Shown here: piece by piece, positions 53,809 to 63,126 of the stretch
Layout: each line of letters opens with the position of its first letter
Numbering within the stretch: position 1 is the first letter of the stretch
NCBI GenBank assembly: GCA_902604855.1
Contig: CACLAF010000003.1
Span: 64,516 to 128,515 of the forward strand
Direction: 5' to 3'
From: an uncultured SAR86 cluster bacterium
Lineage (GTDB): Bacteria > Pseudomonadota > Gammaproteobacteria > Magnimaribacterales > Magnimaribacteraceae
DNA length: 64,000 bases
Made by a program: the position numbers and the translations under genes
The notes under the pieces: model-generated
Database searches by the model: none
Seen by the model: only the letters and a program-made list of their open reading frames with translations
Told to the model about the DNA's origin: nothing

Positions 53809-54702
53809 TTATTCTCCTGCAGAGAAAGACTGCTTCACTTTTTTCATTGCGTTTTTTTCTATTTGGCGAACACGCTCAGCAGAAATGTCATATTTTTCAG
53901 CCAACTCATGAAGTGTAAGTTTTTCGTCTGCTAACCATCGATCTTGAAGTATATCTCTGCTTCTATCATCAAGCTGATTTATTGCTTCGTATAACTGACT
54001 AGTATTCGTTTCGTCCAAGCTATCTTTTGCAAATATGTCTGCAGGATTGGCATCTTCATCTTCCAAATATTGAGATGGGGAATAAGAGGCTTCATCATCG
54101 TCCGAATCTGCAAGAGGATCAAAAGGCATGTCAGTACCACTTAATCTTTTTTCCATCTCTCTTACTTCTGAAGGTTTTACCCCTAAATCTTTAGCCATGG
54201 ACTCTACTTCTTCTTCTGTTAACCATCCAAGACCCTTCTTTTTACTTCTCAAATTAAAGAATAACTTTCTCTGTGGTTTAGTTGTGGCTATTTTGACTAT
54301 TTTCCAGTTCTTCAGGACATACTCATGGATTTCAGCTTTAACCCAATGCACCGCGAAAGATACCAATCTAACCCCCATTTCAGGATTAAATTTTCTTATT
54401 GCTTTCATGAGACCTACATTTCCTTCTTGAATAAGGTCTGCTTCAGGCAGGCCATATCCTGAATATGTCTTTGCAACGTATATTACAAACCTTAAGTGTG
54501 CTAAAACTAGCTTTCTAGCAGCATCAAGGTCATTTCTATAATATAAATCTTCTGCAAGTTTTTTTTCTTCTTCAGAGGTTAAAACACCAATGCTATGCAC
54601 TGAATTTATATAAGCTTGAAGGTCACCACCAGGTGCTAGAGCCTCCATTTCCTGAAGAGCTGTGCCTGCAGAATTTTCACTCTTAAGCTCTTTTTTAGGC
54701 AT
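53809..54702 (-). CDS. rpoH: heat-shock sigma factor RpoH (sigma32)
   Basis: 297 residues. Seen: region 2 ([58 protein letters not shown]), the RpoH box QRKLFFNLR (144-152) and region 4 [27 protein letters not shown]. The ftsYEX neighbourhood of enterics is absent; trmB follows directly. A weak -10 (TAAAAT) is upstream, and no obvious Shine-Dalgarno, so thermosensor-like control is possible but not shown. Confidence 0.96.
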   Translation of the reverse strand: MPKKELKSENSAGTALQEMEALAPGGDLQAYINSVHSIGVLTSEEEKKLAEDLYYRNDLDAARKLVLAHLRFVIYVAKTYSGYGLPEADLIQEGNVGLMKAIRKFNPEMGVRLVSFAVHWVKAEIHEYVLKNWKIVKIATTKPQRKLFFNLRSKKKGLGWLTEEEVESMAKDLGVKPSEVREMEKRLSGTDMPFDPLADSDDDEASYSPSQYLEDEDANPADIFAKDSLDETNTSQLYEAINQLDDRSRDILQDRWLADEKLTLHELAEKYDISAERVRQIEKNAMKKVKQSFSAGE

Positions 54703-54796
54703 AATCTAAGCGAATTTTACAATTTAAGTGATTAAAGGTGCAAATTTTGATTTTTAAACTCAATTGAGATGACTAGAGGATGATATTTATAAAATT

Positions 54797-55759
54797 ATGA
54801 AAGCTATAGAAATTATAGAGAAGAAACTAGAAATTAAAGATATTGAATTACCAGTATTAAAAGATAATGAAGTACTGATCAAGGTCAAAGCAGCTGGTTT
54901 GAACCGTGCTGATATTGCACAAAAGAATGGCTTATACCCTCCTCCTGCTGGTGAAAGTGAAATTTTAGGACTGGAATGTAGCGGAATAATTGAGAGTATT
55001 GGCAAAAATGTAAGCGCAAAGAAACCTGGAGATGAAGTAATCGCACTTTTGGCCGGTGGGGGATATGCAGAATATGTAACTTGCCCTGAACAGCACGCAA
55101 TTTTAAAGCCACCAAAACTAAGCTGGGCTGAAGGTGCGTCAATTCCAGAAGTATATGCTACATGTTGGTTGAATCTCTTCATAGAGGCTCGTATGAAAGA
55201 AGGAGATAAAATTGTCTTTCACGCAGGAGCAAGTGGTATTGGAACAGCCGGGATACAGTTAGCCCAGGCTTTTGGTTGCGATAGTTTTGTAAGTGCAGGA
55301 ACCAAAGAAAAGATTGATTTCTGTCTAAACTTAGGGGCTTCAGCAGGAGAGATTAGATCAAAAGATATATTTTCAAAGATTAAAGAATGGTCTCCAAATG
55401 GAGTAGATATCATCTTAGATCCTGTAGGTGCAGAGTATTTTGAGAAAAACTTAAGTGTCCTTGGATTAGAAGGCAAGTTAATTATTATTGGTTTAATGGG
55501 CGGTGCCAAAGCAAATATAAATCTTGGGCATTTAATGATAAAAAGACATAAGATAATAGGATCAACCATTAGGGCTAGAAACTTGGAGACAAAGACTAGA
55601 GTTATGGATGATCTCTCTAGCAAAGTAATGCCACTATTTGATTCAGGTACTCTTAAACCTATTATCTATCAGGTCCTGTCCTTCGAAGATTGCGAAAAAG
55701 CTCATTCAATAATGGAATCAGATGAAAATATTGGAAAGATTATTCTTAATTTAGATTAA
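54797..55759 (+). CDS. NAD(P)H:quinone oxidoreductase-like MDR protein
   Basis: 320-residue zinc-free medium-chain dehydrogenase, similar to the PIG3/QOR group. Seen: VKAAGLNRADIAQKNGLYPPPAGESEILGLECSGIIESIG, VFHAGASGIGTAGIQLAQAFG (NADPH motif), NLGASAGEIRSKDIF and IKRHKIIGSTIRARN. Probably reduces quinones or enals. Divergent from rpoH across 94 bp; overlaps cysQ by 9 bp at its end. Confidence 0.92.
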   Translation: MKAIEIIEKKLEIKDIELPVLKDNEVLIKVKAAGLNRADIAQKNGLYPPPAGESEILGLECSGIIESIGKNVSAKKPGDEVIALLAGGGYAEYVTCPEQHAILKPPKLSWAEGASIPEVYATCWLNLFIEARMKEGDKIVFHAGASGIGTAGIQLAQAFGCDSFVSAGTKEKIDFCLNLGASAGEIRSKDIFSKIKEWSPNGVDIILDPVGAEYFEKNLSVLGLEGKLIIIGLMGGAKANINLGHLMIKRHKIIGSTIRARNLETKTRVMDDLSSKVMPLFDSGTLKPIIYQVLSFEDCEKAHSIMESDENIGKIILNLD

Positions 55760-56560
55760 CTTTTCGAAAATGTCTTGCCAGGGATATAACGGATCACCGG
55801 AGCAATAAAATAAAGGATTTTTTTTCTCTGAAATAAAATCATAAGTCAAAGCTTGACCATTCAAACTGGATATAAGGCCACCGGATGCTTCTACTACTGC
55901 CTGTCCGGCAGCGATATCCCATTGATAGGTTGGACCTAACCTGCTGTAAATATTTGCCTTGCCTTCTGCGACACGACACAACTTTAAAGAACTTCCAGTT
56001 GGTAGTTCTTCAACCTCAGTAAATTTTTTTTCACAGAGATTAATAAACGCCTGATCTTTTTCACTCTTATGGCTTTTGCTCACCGTCACAAGACAGAATT
56101 CTTGACTCTGTTTTTGAGAAGTTATTTCAATCTTTTCTTTGCCTTGTATTTTGAAAGCTCTTCCCGCGAAACCTATAAAGGTTTCTTGAACTGCTGGTGC
56201 AGATACTACACCGAGAATTGGCGTACTGTCTTCAATAAGTGCAACATTTACTGTAAATTCTCCATTCTTATTAATGAATTCTCTCGTCCCGTCTAAGGGA
56301 TCAATTAACCAAAACAAATCTTCTCTATTTTCTTCAGTGTCGCCCTCTTCAGACAATATAGGGATATTGGCATCTATAGATTTAAGGGAATTCAAGAGGA
56401 TTTCGTGACATTTCTTATCGGCTATCGTTACAGGAGATCCGTCATGTTTATCCTCTACTTCAAAATCACCAGAATTATATATTTCCATAACAATATCCGA
56501 AGCCTGTTCTACAGCCTCAAGAACTAAATTTGATATTTCTGTTAATTTTGAAACTTCCAT
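55751..56560 (-). CDS. cysQ: 3'(2'),5'-bisphosphate nucleotidase
   Basis: 269-residue Mg-dependent, Li-sensitive phosphatase that removes PAP from sulfate assimilation. Seen: SPVTIADKKCHEILL, LSEEG, WLIDPLDGTREFINKNGEFTVNVALIE and WDIAAGQAVVEASGG. It matches CysQ better than inositol monophosphatase because of FINKNGEFTVN. Convergent with the quinone oxidoreductase gene. Confidence 0.93.
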   Translation of the reverse strand: MEVSKLTEISNLVLEAVEQASDIVMEIYNSGDFEVEDKHDGSPVTIADKKCHEILLNSLKSIDANIPILSEEGDTEENREDLFWLIDPLDGTREFINKNGEFTVNVALIEDSTPILGVVSAPAVQETFIGFAGRAFKIQGKEKIEITSQKQSQEFCLVTVSKSHKSEKDQAFINLCEKKFTEVEELPTGSSLKLCRVAEGKANIYSRLGPTYQWDIAAGQAVVEASGGLISSLNGQALTYDFISEKKNPLFYCSGDPLYPWQDIFEKLI

Positions 56561-56619
56561 TTCTTGAATCTCTCTTTTCTTCTACAATATATCATCCGAA
56601 AGACATTTAAAAAATTAAT

Positions 56620-56787
56620 ATGGAAAACAAAACTAAGTTGATAGAGAGTGCTCAAGAGCTAAAAAAAGGTCTAGACCTGCTTAGCAGGGAAAGAAAAGTT
56701 GTGATGCCTCATAACAAAGCGTTTGATCATGTCGATCAATTAAAAGTAAAAGTTGATGAAATCATTAATTTAGCTGAAACTGTCTAG
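56620..56787 (+). CDS. small hypothetical protein (55 aa)
   Basis: ATG frame of 55 mostly helical, charged residues (MENKTKLIESAQELKKGLDLLS...). No membrane segment, no recognised domain and no Shine-Dalgarno. It ends 16 bp before the crotonase gene and so may be its leader. A functional reading is not possible from sequence alone. Confidence 0.4.
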   Translation: MENKTKLIESAQELKKGLDLLSRERKVVMPHNKAFDHVDQLKVKVDEIINLAETV

Positions 56788-56803
56788 AAATACGGAGATA
56801 AAA

Positions 56804-57655
56804 ATGGAATACACTTGCTTTGATTTAGAAATTACAAACAAAATAGCTCACATCAAAATGTCTAGACCAGATGAATTCAATACCATGAATAAAGCTTTCT
56901 GGTCCGAGCTTCCCCACTTGGTTGAAAGTATTTCAGATGATGCATCTGCGAGGGTCATAGTATTGTCAGGAGAAGGTAAACACTTTTGTGCAGGAATGGA
57001 TTTAGCTAATTTCTCTCCTTCAGATAAACAACCTAATGCTCATATGGGTATGAGAAAAGAATCTGGATATCGGGTGACACTAGATCTACAACATACAATT
57101 ACTTGCTTAGAGAAAGCCAGAATACCTGTGATTGCGGCTGTACAAGGCGCTTGTGTAGGTGGTGGTGTAGACCTCGCTACAGCCACAGATATGAGATACT
57201 GCACATCGGATGCTTTCTTTTGTATTCAAGAAATTAATATTGGTATGGCTGCGGATGTAGGTACCTTACAAAGAATTCCCAGACTAATACCTGAAGGCGT
57301 AGTAAGGGAATTGGCTTACACAGGCAGAAGATTCCTTCCGGAAGAAGCAATGAAACATGGTCTTGTGAATGAAGTATTTGAAACCAAAGAAGAAATGATG
57401 GAAAGAGTTATGGAAGTGGCTGCTGATATAGCATCAAAAGGACCTCTAGCTATAGCAGGAACAAAAGAATCACTAAATTATGGAAGAGATCATACTGTGG
57501 AAGAGTCATTGAATCATATTGCATTGTGGAATACTGCAGTTGGAATTAGCGACGAAATGTCAGTAGCATTTAAAGCCAAGGCAGAAAATACAGAACCAGA
57601 ATTCGAAGATATGCTTCCAAGAAGAAAATACTTAGACGGAGAAGTAGGCGTTTAG
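56804..57655 (+). CDS. crotonase-fold enzyme, delta3,5-delta2,4-dienoyl-CoA isomerase-like
   Basis: 283-residue enoyl-CoA hydratase/isomerase family member. Seen: [15 protein letters not shown] (oxyanion hole), [48 protein letters not shown]. Asp123, Glu143 and Asp151 have the same spacing (20 and 8) as the three catalytic acids of rat dienoyl-CoA isomerase (Asp176, Glu196, Asp204, as I recall), so isomerase activity on fatty acids with odd-position double bonds is likelier than hydration. GGAG before the ATG. Its 3' end overlaps yaaA by 4 bp. Confidence 0.9.
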   Translation: MEYTCFDLEITNKIAHIKMSRPDEFNTMNKAFWSELPHLVESISDDASARVIVLSGEGKHFCAGMDLANFSPSDKQPNAHMGMRKESGYRVTLDLQHTITCLEKARIPVIAAVQGACVGGGVDLATATDMRYCTSDAFFCIQEINIGMAADVGTLQRIPRLIPEGVVRELAYTGRRFLPEEAMKHGLVNEVFETKEEMMERVMEVAADIASKGPLAIAGTKESLNYGRDHTVEESLNHIALWNTAVGISDEMSVAFKAKAENTEPEFEDMLPRRKYLDGEVGV

Positions 57656-58426
57656 ACTTTTCTTAGAAAGACAGGCGAGTTTTCTTTAGATTCCTTCTTA
57701 CTAAAGCGATAACCATCAAGATTGAAGTTTTGAAGCTCATCGGCTTTCTTAATCTTGTTTTGAATAATAAATCTAGCCATTGCTCCTCTAGCCTTCTTGG
57801 CAAAGAAACTTATGATTTTGTATTCGCCATTTTTGTAATCTTTAAAAAACAGGATTAATCACTGGTAAATTTATTTCTTTATTTTTGAGAACTGAAAAAT
57901 ATTCTACAGATGCTAAATTTACAATTGCTTTTGATTTATTTTCTTTAGAAATTTGATTGATTGAGGTATTTATCTTCGATCCCCAAAATTCATATAGATT
58001 ATTACCGCGTTCAGTTTTAAATTTAGTCCCCATTTCCAATCTGTAGGGATACATAAGATCCAATGGTTTTAGTAATCCATAAAGCCCCGATAATATGCAC
58101 AGATTTTTTTGAGCATAGTTAATTTCTGACTTGGAAAGAGAAGGTGCATCTAAACCCTGATAAACATCTCCTTTGAAAGCGAAGATAGATTGCCTAGAAG
58201 TACCGTTTGGTTTGATAGGCTTTGTCCAATTCATATATCTTTCAAAATTTAGAACGGATAATTTTTCGCTTAAGCCCATTAAGGAAGAAAGGTCATCTGG
58301 GCTCTTTTTCTGTAATTCTTTTATGAGAATCTCACTATCAGAAAGATGTGAAGCAATAGAGAAATCATCAATATTTAAGTCTGATTCGTAATCTAGAGTC
58401 TTAGCAGGAGATACTAATATCAGCAT
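57652..58426 (-). pseudogene. yaaA: yaaA with a single-base frameshift (peroxide stress protein)
   Basis: DUF328/YaaA, which limits free iron during peroxide stress in E. coli. The first part (194 residues, 58426 to 57842) has ILVSPAKTLDYES and the typical core, then stops early at [10 protein letters not shown]. The remaining 63 residues follow directly in the +1 frame ([26 protein letters not shown] ...), ending LRKV at 57652. Together they give 257 residues, the normal length. The frames meet at six T (57844-57849 on the plus strand as A) followed by TAA. It may be a homopolymer error, a true mutation, or +1 slippage. Confidence 0.85.
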
Positions 58427-59640
58427 TAACTCAAACCTAAAACTAATTTTGCCATTATGTTTCTTTGTATTTCATTAGAACCAGCATAAATACTAGCCTT
58501 TCTATAATTAAAATATCTAGGTGCGGCAGTATTTGCAAACCTACTACCTATGGCAGGTTCATTATTTCCGATTTCAGGACCAGGATTGTGAAATGGCACT
58601 CCATAATAACCCACCAGTTCAACTGCCAGTTCAGTTATAGCTTGGCCTATTTCAGTCCCTCTAGTTTTTAAAAGAGATGACTCAGGGCCGACATTCTGAC
58701 CGGCTGATAGGCTTCCTAATATCCTTAGCTCAGTTGCTTCCATTGCATTAATTTGAACTTCTAATTTTGCAATTTCTTCCATAAAACTTTGGTCATCTGA
58801 TAACTTATTACCACCTACATCTTCTAGCTCCGCTTTTGCTCTCAGCTGTTGAAGCTGTTGGTAAAGCTCTGAGGAATAGCCGTTACCTCTCTCAAACTCC
58901 AATAAATATTTTGCATAAGTCCAGCCCTTGCCCTCTTCACCAATTAAGTTTTCCTTTGGCACTTTGACATCCTCAAAAAAAACAGTATTTACTTCATGAT
59001 GTCCTATAGGAGTATTATCTAAAGTATTAATTGGTTGGACTTCGATTCCTTCAGAATGCATATCAATGAGCAAAAAAGAGATTCCTTTCTGCCTGATATC
59101 TTCCTGACTTGTTCTAACGAGACAAAAAATCATATCAGCATGTTGCGCCATTGTTGTCCAAGTTTTAGCTCCATTAACAAGGTAGTGATCGCCTTTATCT
59201 TCAGCTTTAGTTTTTAGTGAAGCAAGATCCGAACCAGACCCAGGTTCAGAATAACCCTGACACCACCATACTTTTGAAGAAAGAATATCAGGAAGGTATT
59301 TAGCCTTTTGTTCGTCAGATCCAAAAGCCATGATAACGGGGGCAACCATTGAGATTCCAAAGGCAGTAAAGCCGGGGGCTCTTGCGGCTGCCATTTCTTT
59401 ACTGAACAAATATTTTTGTGAGGCTGTAAAAGAAGCACCTCCGTATTCTTTAGGCCAATTTACACCAGCCCACCCTTTTGAAAAAAGTGCTTGTTGCCAT
59501 TGAACATGCTCCTCTTTAGTAACATGGCCATTGGGAGAGTTCATAAGTCTGTCTTTCATGTCTTCAGGATAATTATCCTTAATCCAGTCTCTAACTTCCT
59601 TTTGAAAATCTAATTCTTCTTTTGTAAATTGTAAGTTCAT
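58426..59640 (-). CDS. acyl-CoA dehydrogenase
   Basis: 404-residue FAD enzyme of the acyl-CoA dehydrogenase family. Seen: FTKEELDFQKEVRDWIKDNYP, WWCQGYSEPGSGSDLASLKTKAE, LVNGAKTWTTMAQHADMIFCLVRT, and C-terminal IYAGSNEIQRNIMAKLVLGLS. The residue Glu before I-YGG is not simply assigned. Its stop codon overlaps the yaaA start by 1 bp. With the dienoyl-CoA isomerase-like gene close by, a role in beta-oxidation of unusual acyl chains is likely. Confidence 0.92.
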   Translation of the reverse strand: MNLQFTKEELDFQKEVRDWIKDNYPEDMKDRLMNSPNGHVTKEEHVQWQQALFSKGWAGVNWPKEYGGASFTASQKYLFSKEMAAARAPGFTAFGISMVAPVIMAFGSDEQKAKYLPDILSSKVWWCQGYSEPGSGSDLASLKTKAEDKGDHYLVNGAKTWTTMAQHADMIFCLVRTSQEDIRQKGISFLLIDMHSEGIEVQPINTLDNTPIGHHEVNTVFFEDVKVPKENLIGEEGKGWTYAKYLLEFERGNGYSSELYQQLQQLRAKAELEDVGGNKLSDDQSFMEEIAKLEVQINAMEATELRILGSLSAGQNVGPESSLLKTRGTEIGQAITELAVELVGYYGVPFHNPGPEIGNNEPAIGSRFANTAAPRYFNYRKASIYAGSNEIQRNIMAKLVLGLS

Positions 59641-59694
59641 AAATACCTCGCCTCAATTATAATTGAATTTCTCGTTAACAAAAATAGATTTACC

Positions 59695-60195
59695 TTGGAA
59701 AACGTTAGTGGATATTTAGATAGATTTTCAGAATTGACTGGAAAGATTTGTTCGTGGTTCGTTGCAATAATGGTTCTTATAACTTGTCTCGTCGTTGTTA
59801 TGAGATATGGCATGGATATGGGTTCTGTTTTCTTGCAAGATGTAGTTCTGTATCTTCATGGCAGTCTATTCCTTCTTGGAGCTGCATTTGCTTTAAAAAG
59901 AGGAGCTCATGTCAGAGTAGACATCTTCTACAGAAATTTTAGTGAGTCTAAAAAAGCTCTTGTAGATTTACTCGGTAACATCATTTTCCTACAACCGGTT
60001 TGTTGGACAATACTGTTGTATTCATGGGGTTACGTAGAATTTTCATGGAGGATTATGGAAGTTTCACCTGAACCAGATGGTCTTCCCTTTGTTTACATAC
60101 AAAAATCTTTGCTCATCGCAGTTGCAGCCTTGCTCTCTCTTCAAAGTCTTTCTGAAATCCTAAAATCATATCTAGTTATTAAGCACCATGGTTGA
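59695..60195 (+). CDS. dctQ: TRAP transporter small permease DctQ
   Basis: 166 residues with four helices. Seen: LTGKICSWFVAIMVLITCLVVVMRYG, VVLYLHGSLFLLGAAFALKRGAHVRVDIFY and the C-terminal helix LLIAVAALLSLQSLSEI, as in DctQ proteins. TTG start. Overlaps dctM by 8 bp. The binding protein gene lies beyond lipA-lipB on the other strand. Confidence 0.9.
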   Translation: MENVSGYLDRFSELTGKICSWFVAIMVLITCLVVVMRYGMDMGSVFLQDVVLYLHGSLFLLGAAFALKRGAHVRVDIFYRNFSESKKALVDLLGNIIFLQPVCWTILLYSWGYVEFSWRIMEVSPEPDGLPFVYIQKSLLIAVAALLSLQSLSEILKSYLVIKHHG

Positions 60196-61561
60196 ATTCA
60201 TACCATTGCTAATGTTTGGTGTTATCTGCTTAGTTTTACTAGCAGGGTTTCCTGTGGCCTTTTCATTAGCAGGAACTGCACTTATTTTTGCTGGACTAGG
60301 AGTAATAACAGGAACCTTTGAAAGTGCTTTCTTAGGGGCAATTCCAAATAGGCTTTATGGAGATATGACAAATATGACTCTTGTGGCTGTTCCTTTATTT
60401 GTTTTCATGGGTGTTCTGCTAGAAAAATCAAATCTAGCTCAAGACTTATTGAGCAATATGGCAGAAGTTATTGGTGGGTTTAGAGGTAGTCTAGCTATCT
60501 CGGTCATATTCGTTGGAGCCTTAATAGCAGCAAGCACAGGAATAGTTGGTGCCACAGTTATAGCGATGGGACTGATTTCTTTGCCTATTATGTTGTCTAG
60601 AAACTATGATCCTAGTCTTTCTGCGGGAACTATCTGCGCTACAGGAACTCTGGGCCAAATCATTCCGCCTTCAATAGCATTAGTAATATTGGGAGACGTT
60701 CTTTCGGCTGCTTATCAACAATCTCAGCTGAGTATTGGTAATTTCTCTGCAAGAACTGTTTCAGTAGGTGATCTGTTTATGGGAGCAATCATTCCCGGCT
60801 TTATTCTGGTATTTTGTTATGCAATTTATGTAATCATCAGAGCTTATCTTTCACCTAAGATGGCTCCATCACAAGAAGTAACGATAGTCTCTGGAAGGTG
60901 GAAAATATTACTGACATCTTTACTACCTCCATTTATCTTAATAACTTCTGTATTGGGATCTATTCTTTTAGGCATTGCTACTCCAACGGAAGCAGCTGGT
61001 GTTGGAGCTCTCGGAGCTATTTTACTTGCTGTCAGTAAAAGCAGTTTAACCAGGGCAAACCTTACGGAAGCTGTTGAAACTACTACCGAAATAACTGCGA
61101 TGGTTTTTATGATACTTTTAGGGTCTTCAATTTTCTCATTAGTTTTTAGAGGATTTGGAGGAGATGATCTTATAACCGGTATCTTTACAGAATTACCGGG
61201 AGGAGCATTTGGTGCTGTATTAGTCGTTATGGTGATTATTTTTCTACTAGGTTTTATATTAGATTTTATTCAAATTACACTAGTTGTAGTTCCTATTGTT
61301 GGACCAGCGTTGTTAATGCTAGGAGTTGATCCAATTTGGCTAGGAATAATGATCGCCATAAATCTTCAAACATCCTTTTTGACCCCGCCATTCGGTTTTG
61401 CTTTATTTTATTTAAGAGGTGTAGCACCAGATACTCTTGCAACAAAGGATATATATAGGGGAGTTATCCCTTTTATTCTGATTCAGCTTGGAGTTTTAAT
61501 AGCTCTAGCTATTTTTCCGGACTTGGTAACCGCTCTTCCACAGGCAGTTTACGGAAATTAG
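60188..61561 (+). CDS. dctM: TRAP transporter large permease DctM
   Basis: 457-residue ion-coupled transport subunit with about 12 helices. Seen: GFPVAFSLAGTALIFAGLG, ALIAASTGIVGATVIAMGLISLP, IPPSIALVILGDVLS and GVDPIWLGIMIAINLQTSFLTPPFGFALFYLRGV. Size and motifs are standard. Convergent with lipA, 3 bp apart, so no terminator fits between them. Confidence 0.95.
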   Translation: MVEFIPLLMFGVICLVLLAGFPVAFSLAGTALIFAGLGVITGTFESAFLGAIPNRLYGDMTNMTLVAVPLFVFMGVLLEKSNLAQDLLSNMAEVIGGFRGSLAISVIFVGALIAASTGIVGATVIAMGLISLPIMLSRNYDPSLSAGTICATGTLGQIIPPSIALVILGDVLSAAYQQSQLSIGNFSARTVSVGDLFMGAIIPGFILVFCYAIYVIIRAYLSPKMAPSQEVTIVSGRWKILLTSLLPPFILITSVLGSILLGIATPTEAAGVGALGAILLAVSKSSLTRANLTEAVETTTEITAMVFMILLGSSIFSLVFRGFGGDDLITGIFTELPGGAFGAVLVVMVIIFLLGFILDFIQITLVVVPIVGPALLMLGVDPIWLGIMIAINLQTSFLTPPFGFALFYLRGVAPDTLATKDIYRGVIPFILIQLGVLIALAIFPDLVTALPQAVYGN

Positions 61562-61564
61562 TCT

Positions 61565-62515
61565 CTATACAAGATGAGCTATTCTATCGGCTCTATAGGA
61601 TGAACGTACCATTGGTCCAGAAGCAACTTCCAGAAAACCAATTTCAATCGCAATCTTTTTGAAATAATCGAATTCATCAGGCGTATACCACTTTTCAACT
61701 GGTAAGTGATTTATAGTAGGTCGCATATATTGACCAAGTGTGAGTACGTCTACTCCTGCTCTTTTTATATCTTCAAAAGCTATCAAGATCTCTTCTTCAG
61801 TCTCACCAAGTCCAAACATTAAACTTGTTTTTGTAATAATTTCTGGAGAGTGCAGCTTTGCAAAAGATAACACTTCTAAGGTTTGATCATATCCAGCCCT
61901 AGGATCACGTACACGTTTAGTCAATCTACTTACCGTTTCTAGATTTTGAGCAAATACTTCTAGATTGGAGTCTAAAAGTATTTCTATGGATTTCGTATTT
62001 CCTAAAAAATCTGGAACCAATGCTTCAATGATTACCTCTGGAGCCTTTTCTTTAATAGCTCGAATGGTATCGGAAAAGTGTCCAGCACCTCCGTCACTTA
62101 AGTCGTCTCTGTTAACAGAAGTTAAAACTGCATATTTTAAATCCATATAAGCAATTGAATTAGCTACTTTTACAGGCTCATCTTTATCTAATTGCCCCTT
62201 GGGGTTTCCAGTGTCAACAGCACAAAATTTGCAAGCACGGGTACAAACAGAACCAAGCAACATAAAAGTTGCTGTGCCATGGCTCCAACATTCCTGGATG
62301 TTTGGGCACATTGCCTCTTCACAGACAGTATGGAGCTTCTTTTCGGAGACAATACTCTTTAGCTCTCTATATTTCTTTGAGTTTTGTAATTTTACTCTCA
62401 GCCATGTAGGCTTTCTTTCGATCGGAATCAACTTATTTGAATTGGGTTTTATGCCATTCTTTACAGCAACCACACCATTTTCTTTAATAGTTTTAGTAGG
62501 TATTAAGTTTTCCAT
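61565..62515 (-). CDS. lipA: lipoyl synthase
   Basis: 316-residue radical-SAM enzyme that inserts two sulfurs in octanoyl-lysine. Seen: auxiliary-cluster cysteines C65, C70, C76 (CEEAMCPNIQEC), radical-SAM C91, C95, C98 (CTRACKFC), AVLTSVNRDDLSDGGAGHF and C-terminal SGPMVRSSYRAD. Starts where lipB ends (1-bp overlap). Provides lipoate for GcvH (this window) and 2-oxoacid dehydrogenases. Confidence 0.97.
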   Translation of the reverse strand: MENLIPTKTIKENGVVAVKNGIKPNSNKLIPIERKPTWLRVKLQNSKKYRELKSIVSEKKLHTVCEEAMCPNIQECWSHGTATFMLLGSVCTRACKFCAVDTGNPKGQLDKDEPVKVANSIAYMDLKYAVLTSVNRDDLSDGGAGHFSDTIRAIKEKAPEVIIEALVPDFLGNTKSIEILLDSNLEVFAQNLETVSRLTKRVRDPRAGYDQTLEVLSFAKLHSPEIITKTSLMFGLGETEEEILIAFEDIKRAGVDVLTLGQYMRPTINHLPVEKWYTPDEFDYFKKIAIEIGFLEVASGPMVRSSYRADRIAHLV

Positions 62516-63126
62516 TATGCAGCCTCAGAATCATACTCTCTAAGTATGTTCACCAAGTCTTGTTTAATTGTCTTTATTGAGACTTCCGCTAGATCTTTAA
62601 GTTGCACGACCTCTAGGGAGTCAATTCCACAGGTAACTATTCCTTCAAAAGGTTTTAGGTCCATATCAATATTAAAACTTATGCCATGATAGCAATAACC
62701 TTTTTTTATCTTGAGGCCTATTGAAGCTATTTTTTTTCCTTGAACATAGATACCAGGAGCACCAATTTTTCTTTTTGCATTTATTCCGTATTTACTTAAG
62801 AGATCAATCATTACACCTTCAAGCTCACAAATTAATTTTTTTGGACCCCAGCCCAGCCTTCTTAAATTTAAGAGAAAGTAGATCATCAACTGTCCTGGAC
62901 CGTGGTATGTTACCTGACCACCTCTATCTGTTCTTACTACAGGAATATTATTATTTTTAATAATATTTTTCTCTTCAGCAGCATGCCCGAGAGTATAAAC
63001 AGGATAATGCTCTACAAACCACAACTCATCTGGTTCATTTCCTGACTTTCGATTTATTGTGTCCTGCATTCGCTTCCAAGTATCTTGATACTTTTCCAAA
63101 CCTATATCTCTAACTTCTAAATTCAT
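62515..63126 (-). CDS. lipB: octanoyltransferase
   Basis: 203-residue enzyme that transfers octanoyl from ACP to lipoyl domains. Seen: RGGQVTYHGPGQLMIYFLLNLRRLG, GAPGIYVQGKKIASIGLKIKKG with Lys132, and the nucleophile Cys166 in GIVTCGIDS. ATG chosen at 63126, whose A is shared with the dctP stop (TGATG). A TTG just upstream is possible. It forms dctP-lipB-lipA with its neighbours. Confidence 0.97.
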   Translation of the reverse strand: MNLEVRDIGLEKYQDTWKRMQDTINRKSGNEPDELWFVEHYPVYTLGHAAEEKNIIKNNNIPVVRTDRGGQVTYHGPGQLMIYFLLNLRRLGWGPKKLICELEGVMIDLLSKYGINAKRKIGAPGIYVQGKKIASIGLKIKKGYCYHGISFNIDMDLKPFEGIVTCGIDSLEVVQLKDLAEVSIKTIKQDLVNILREYDSEAA

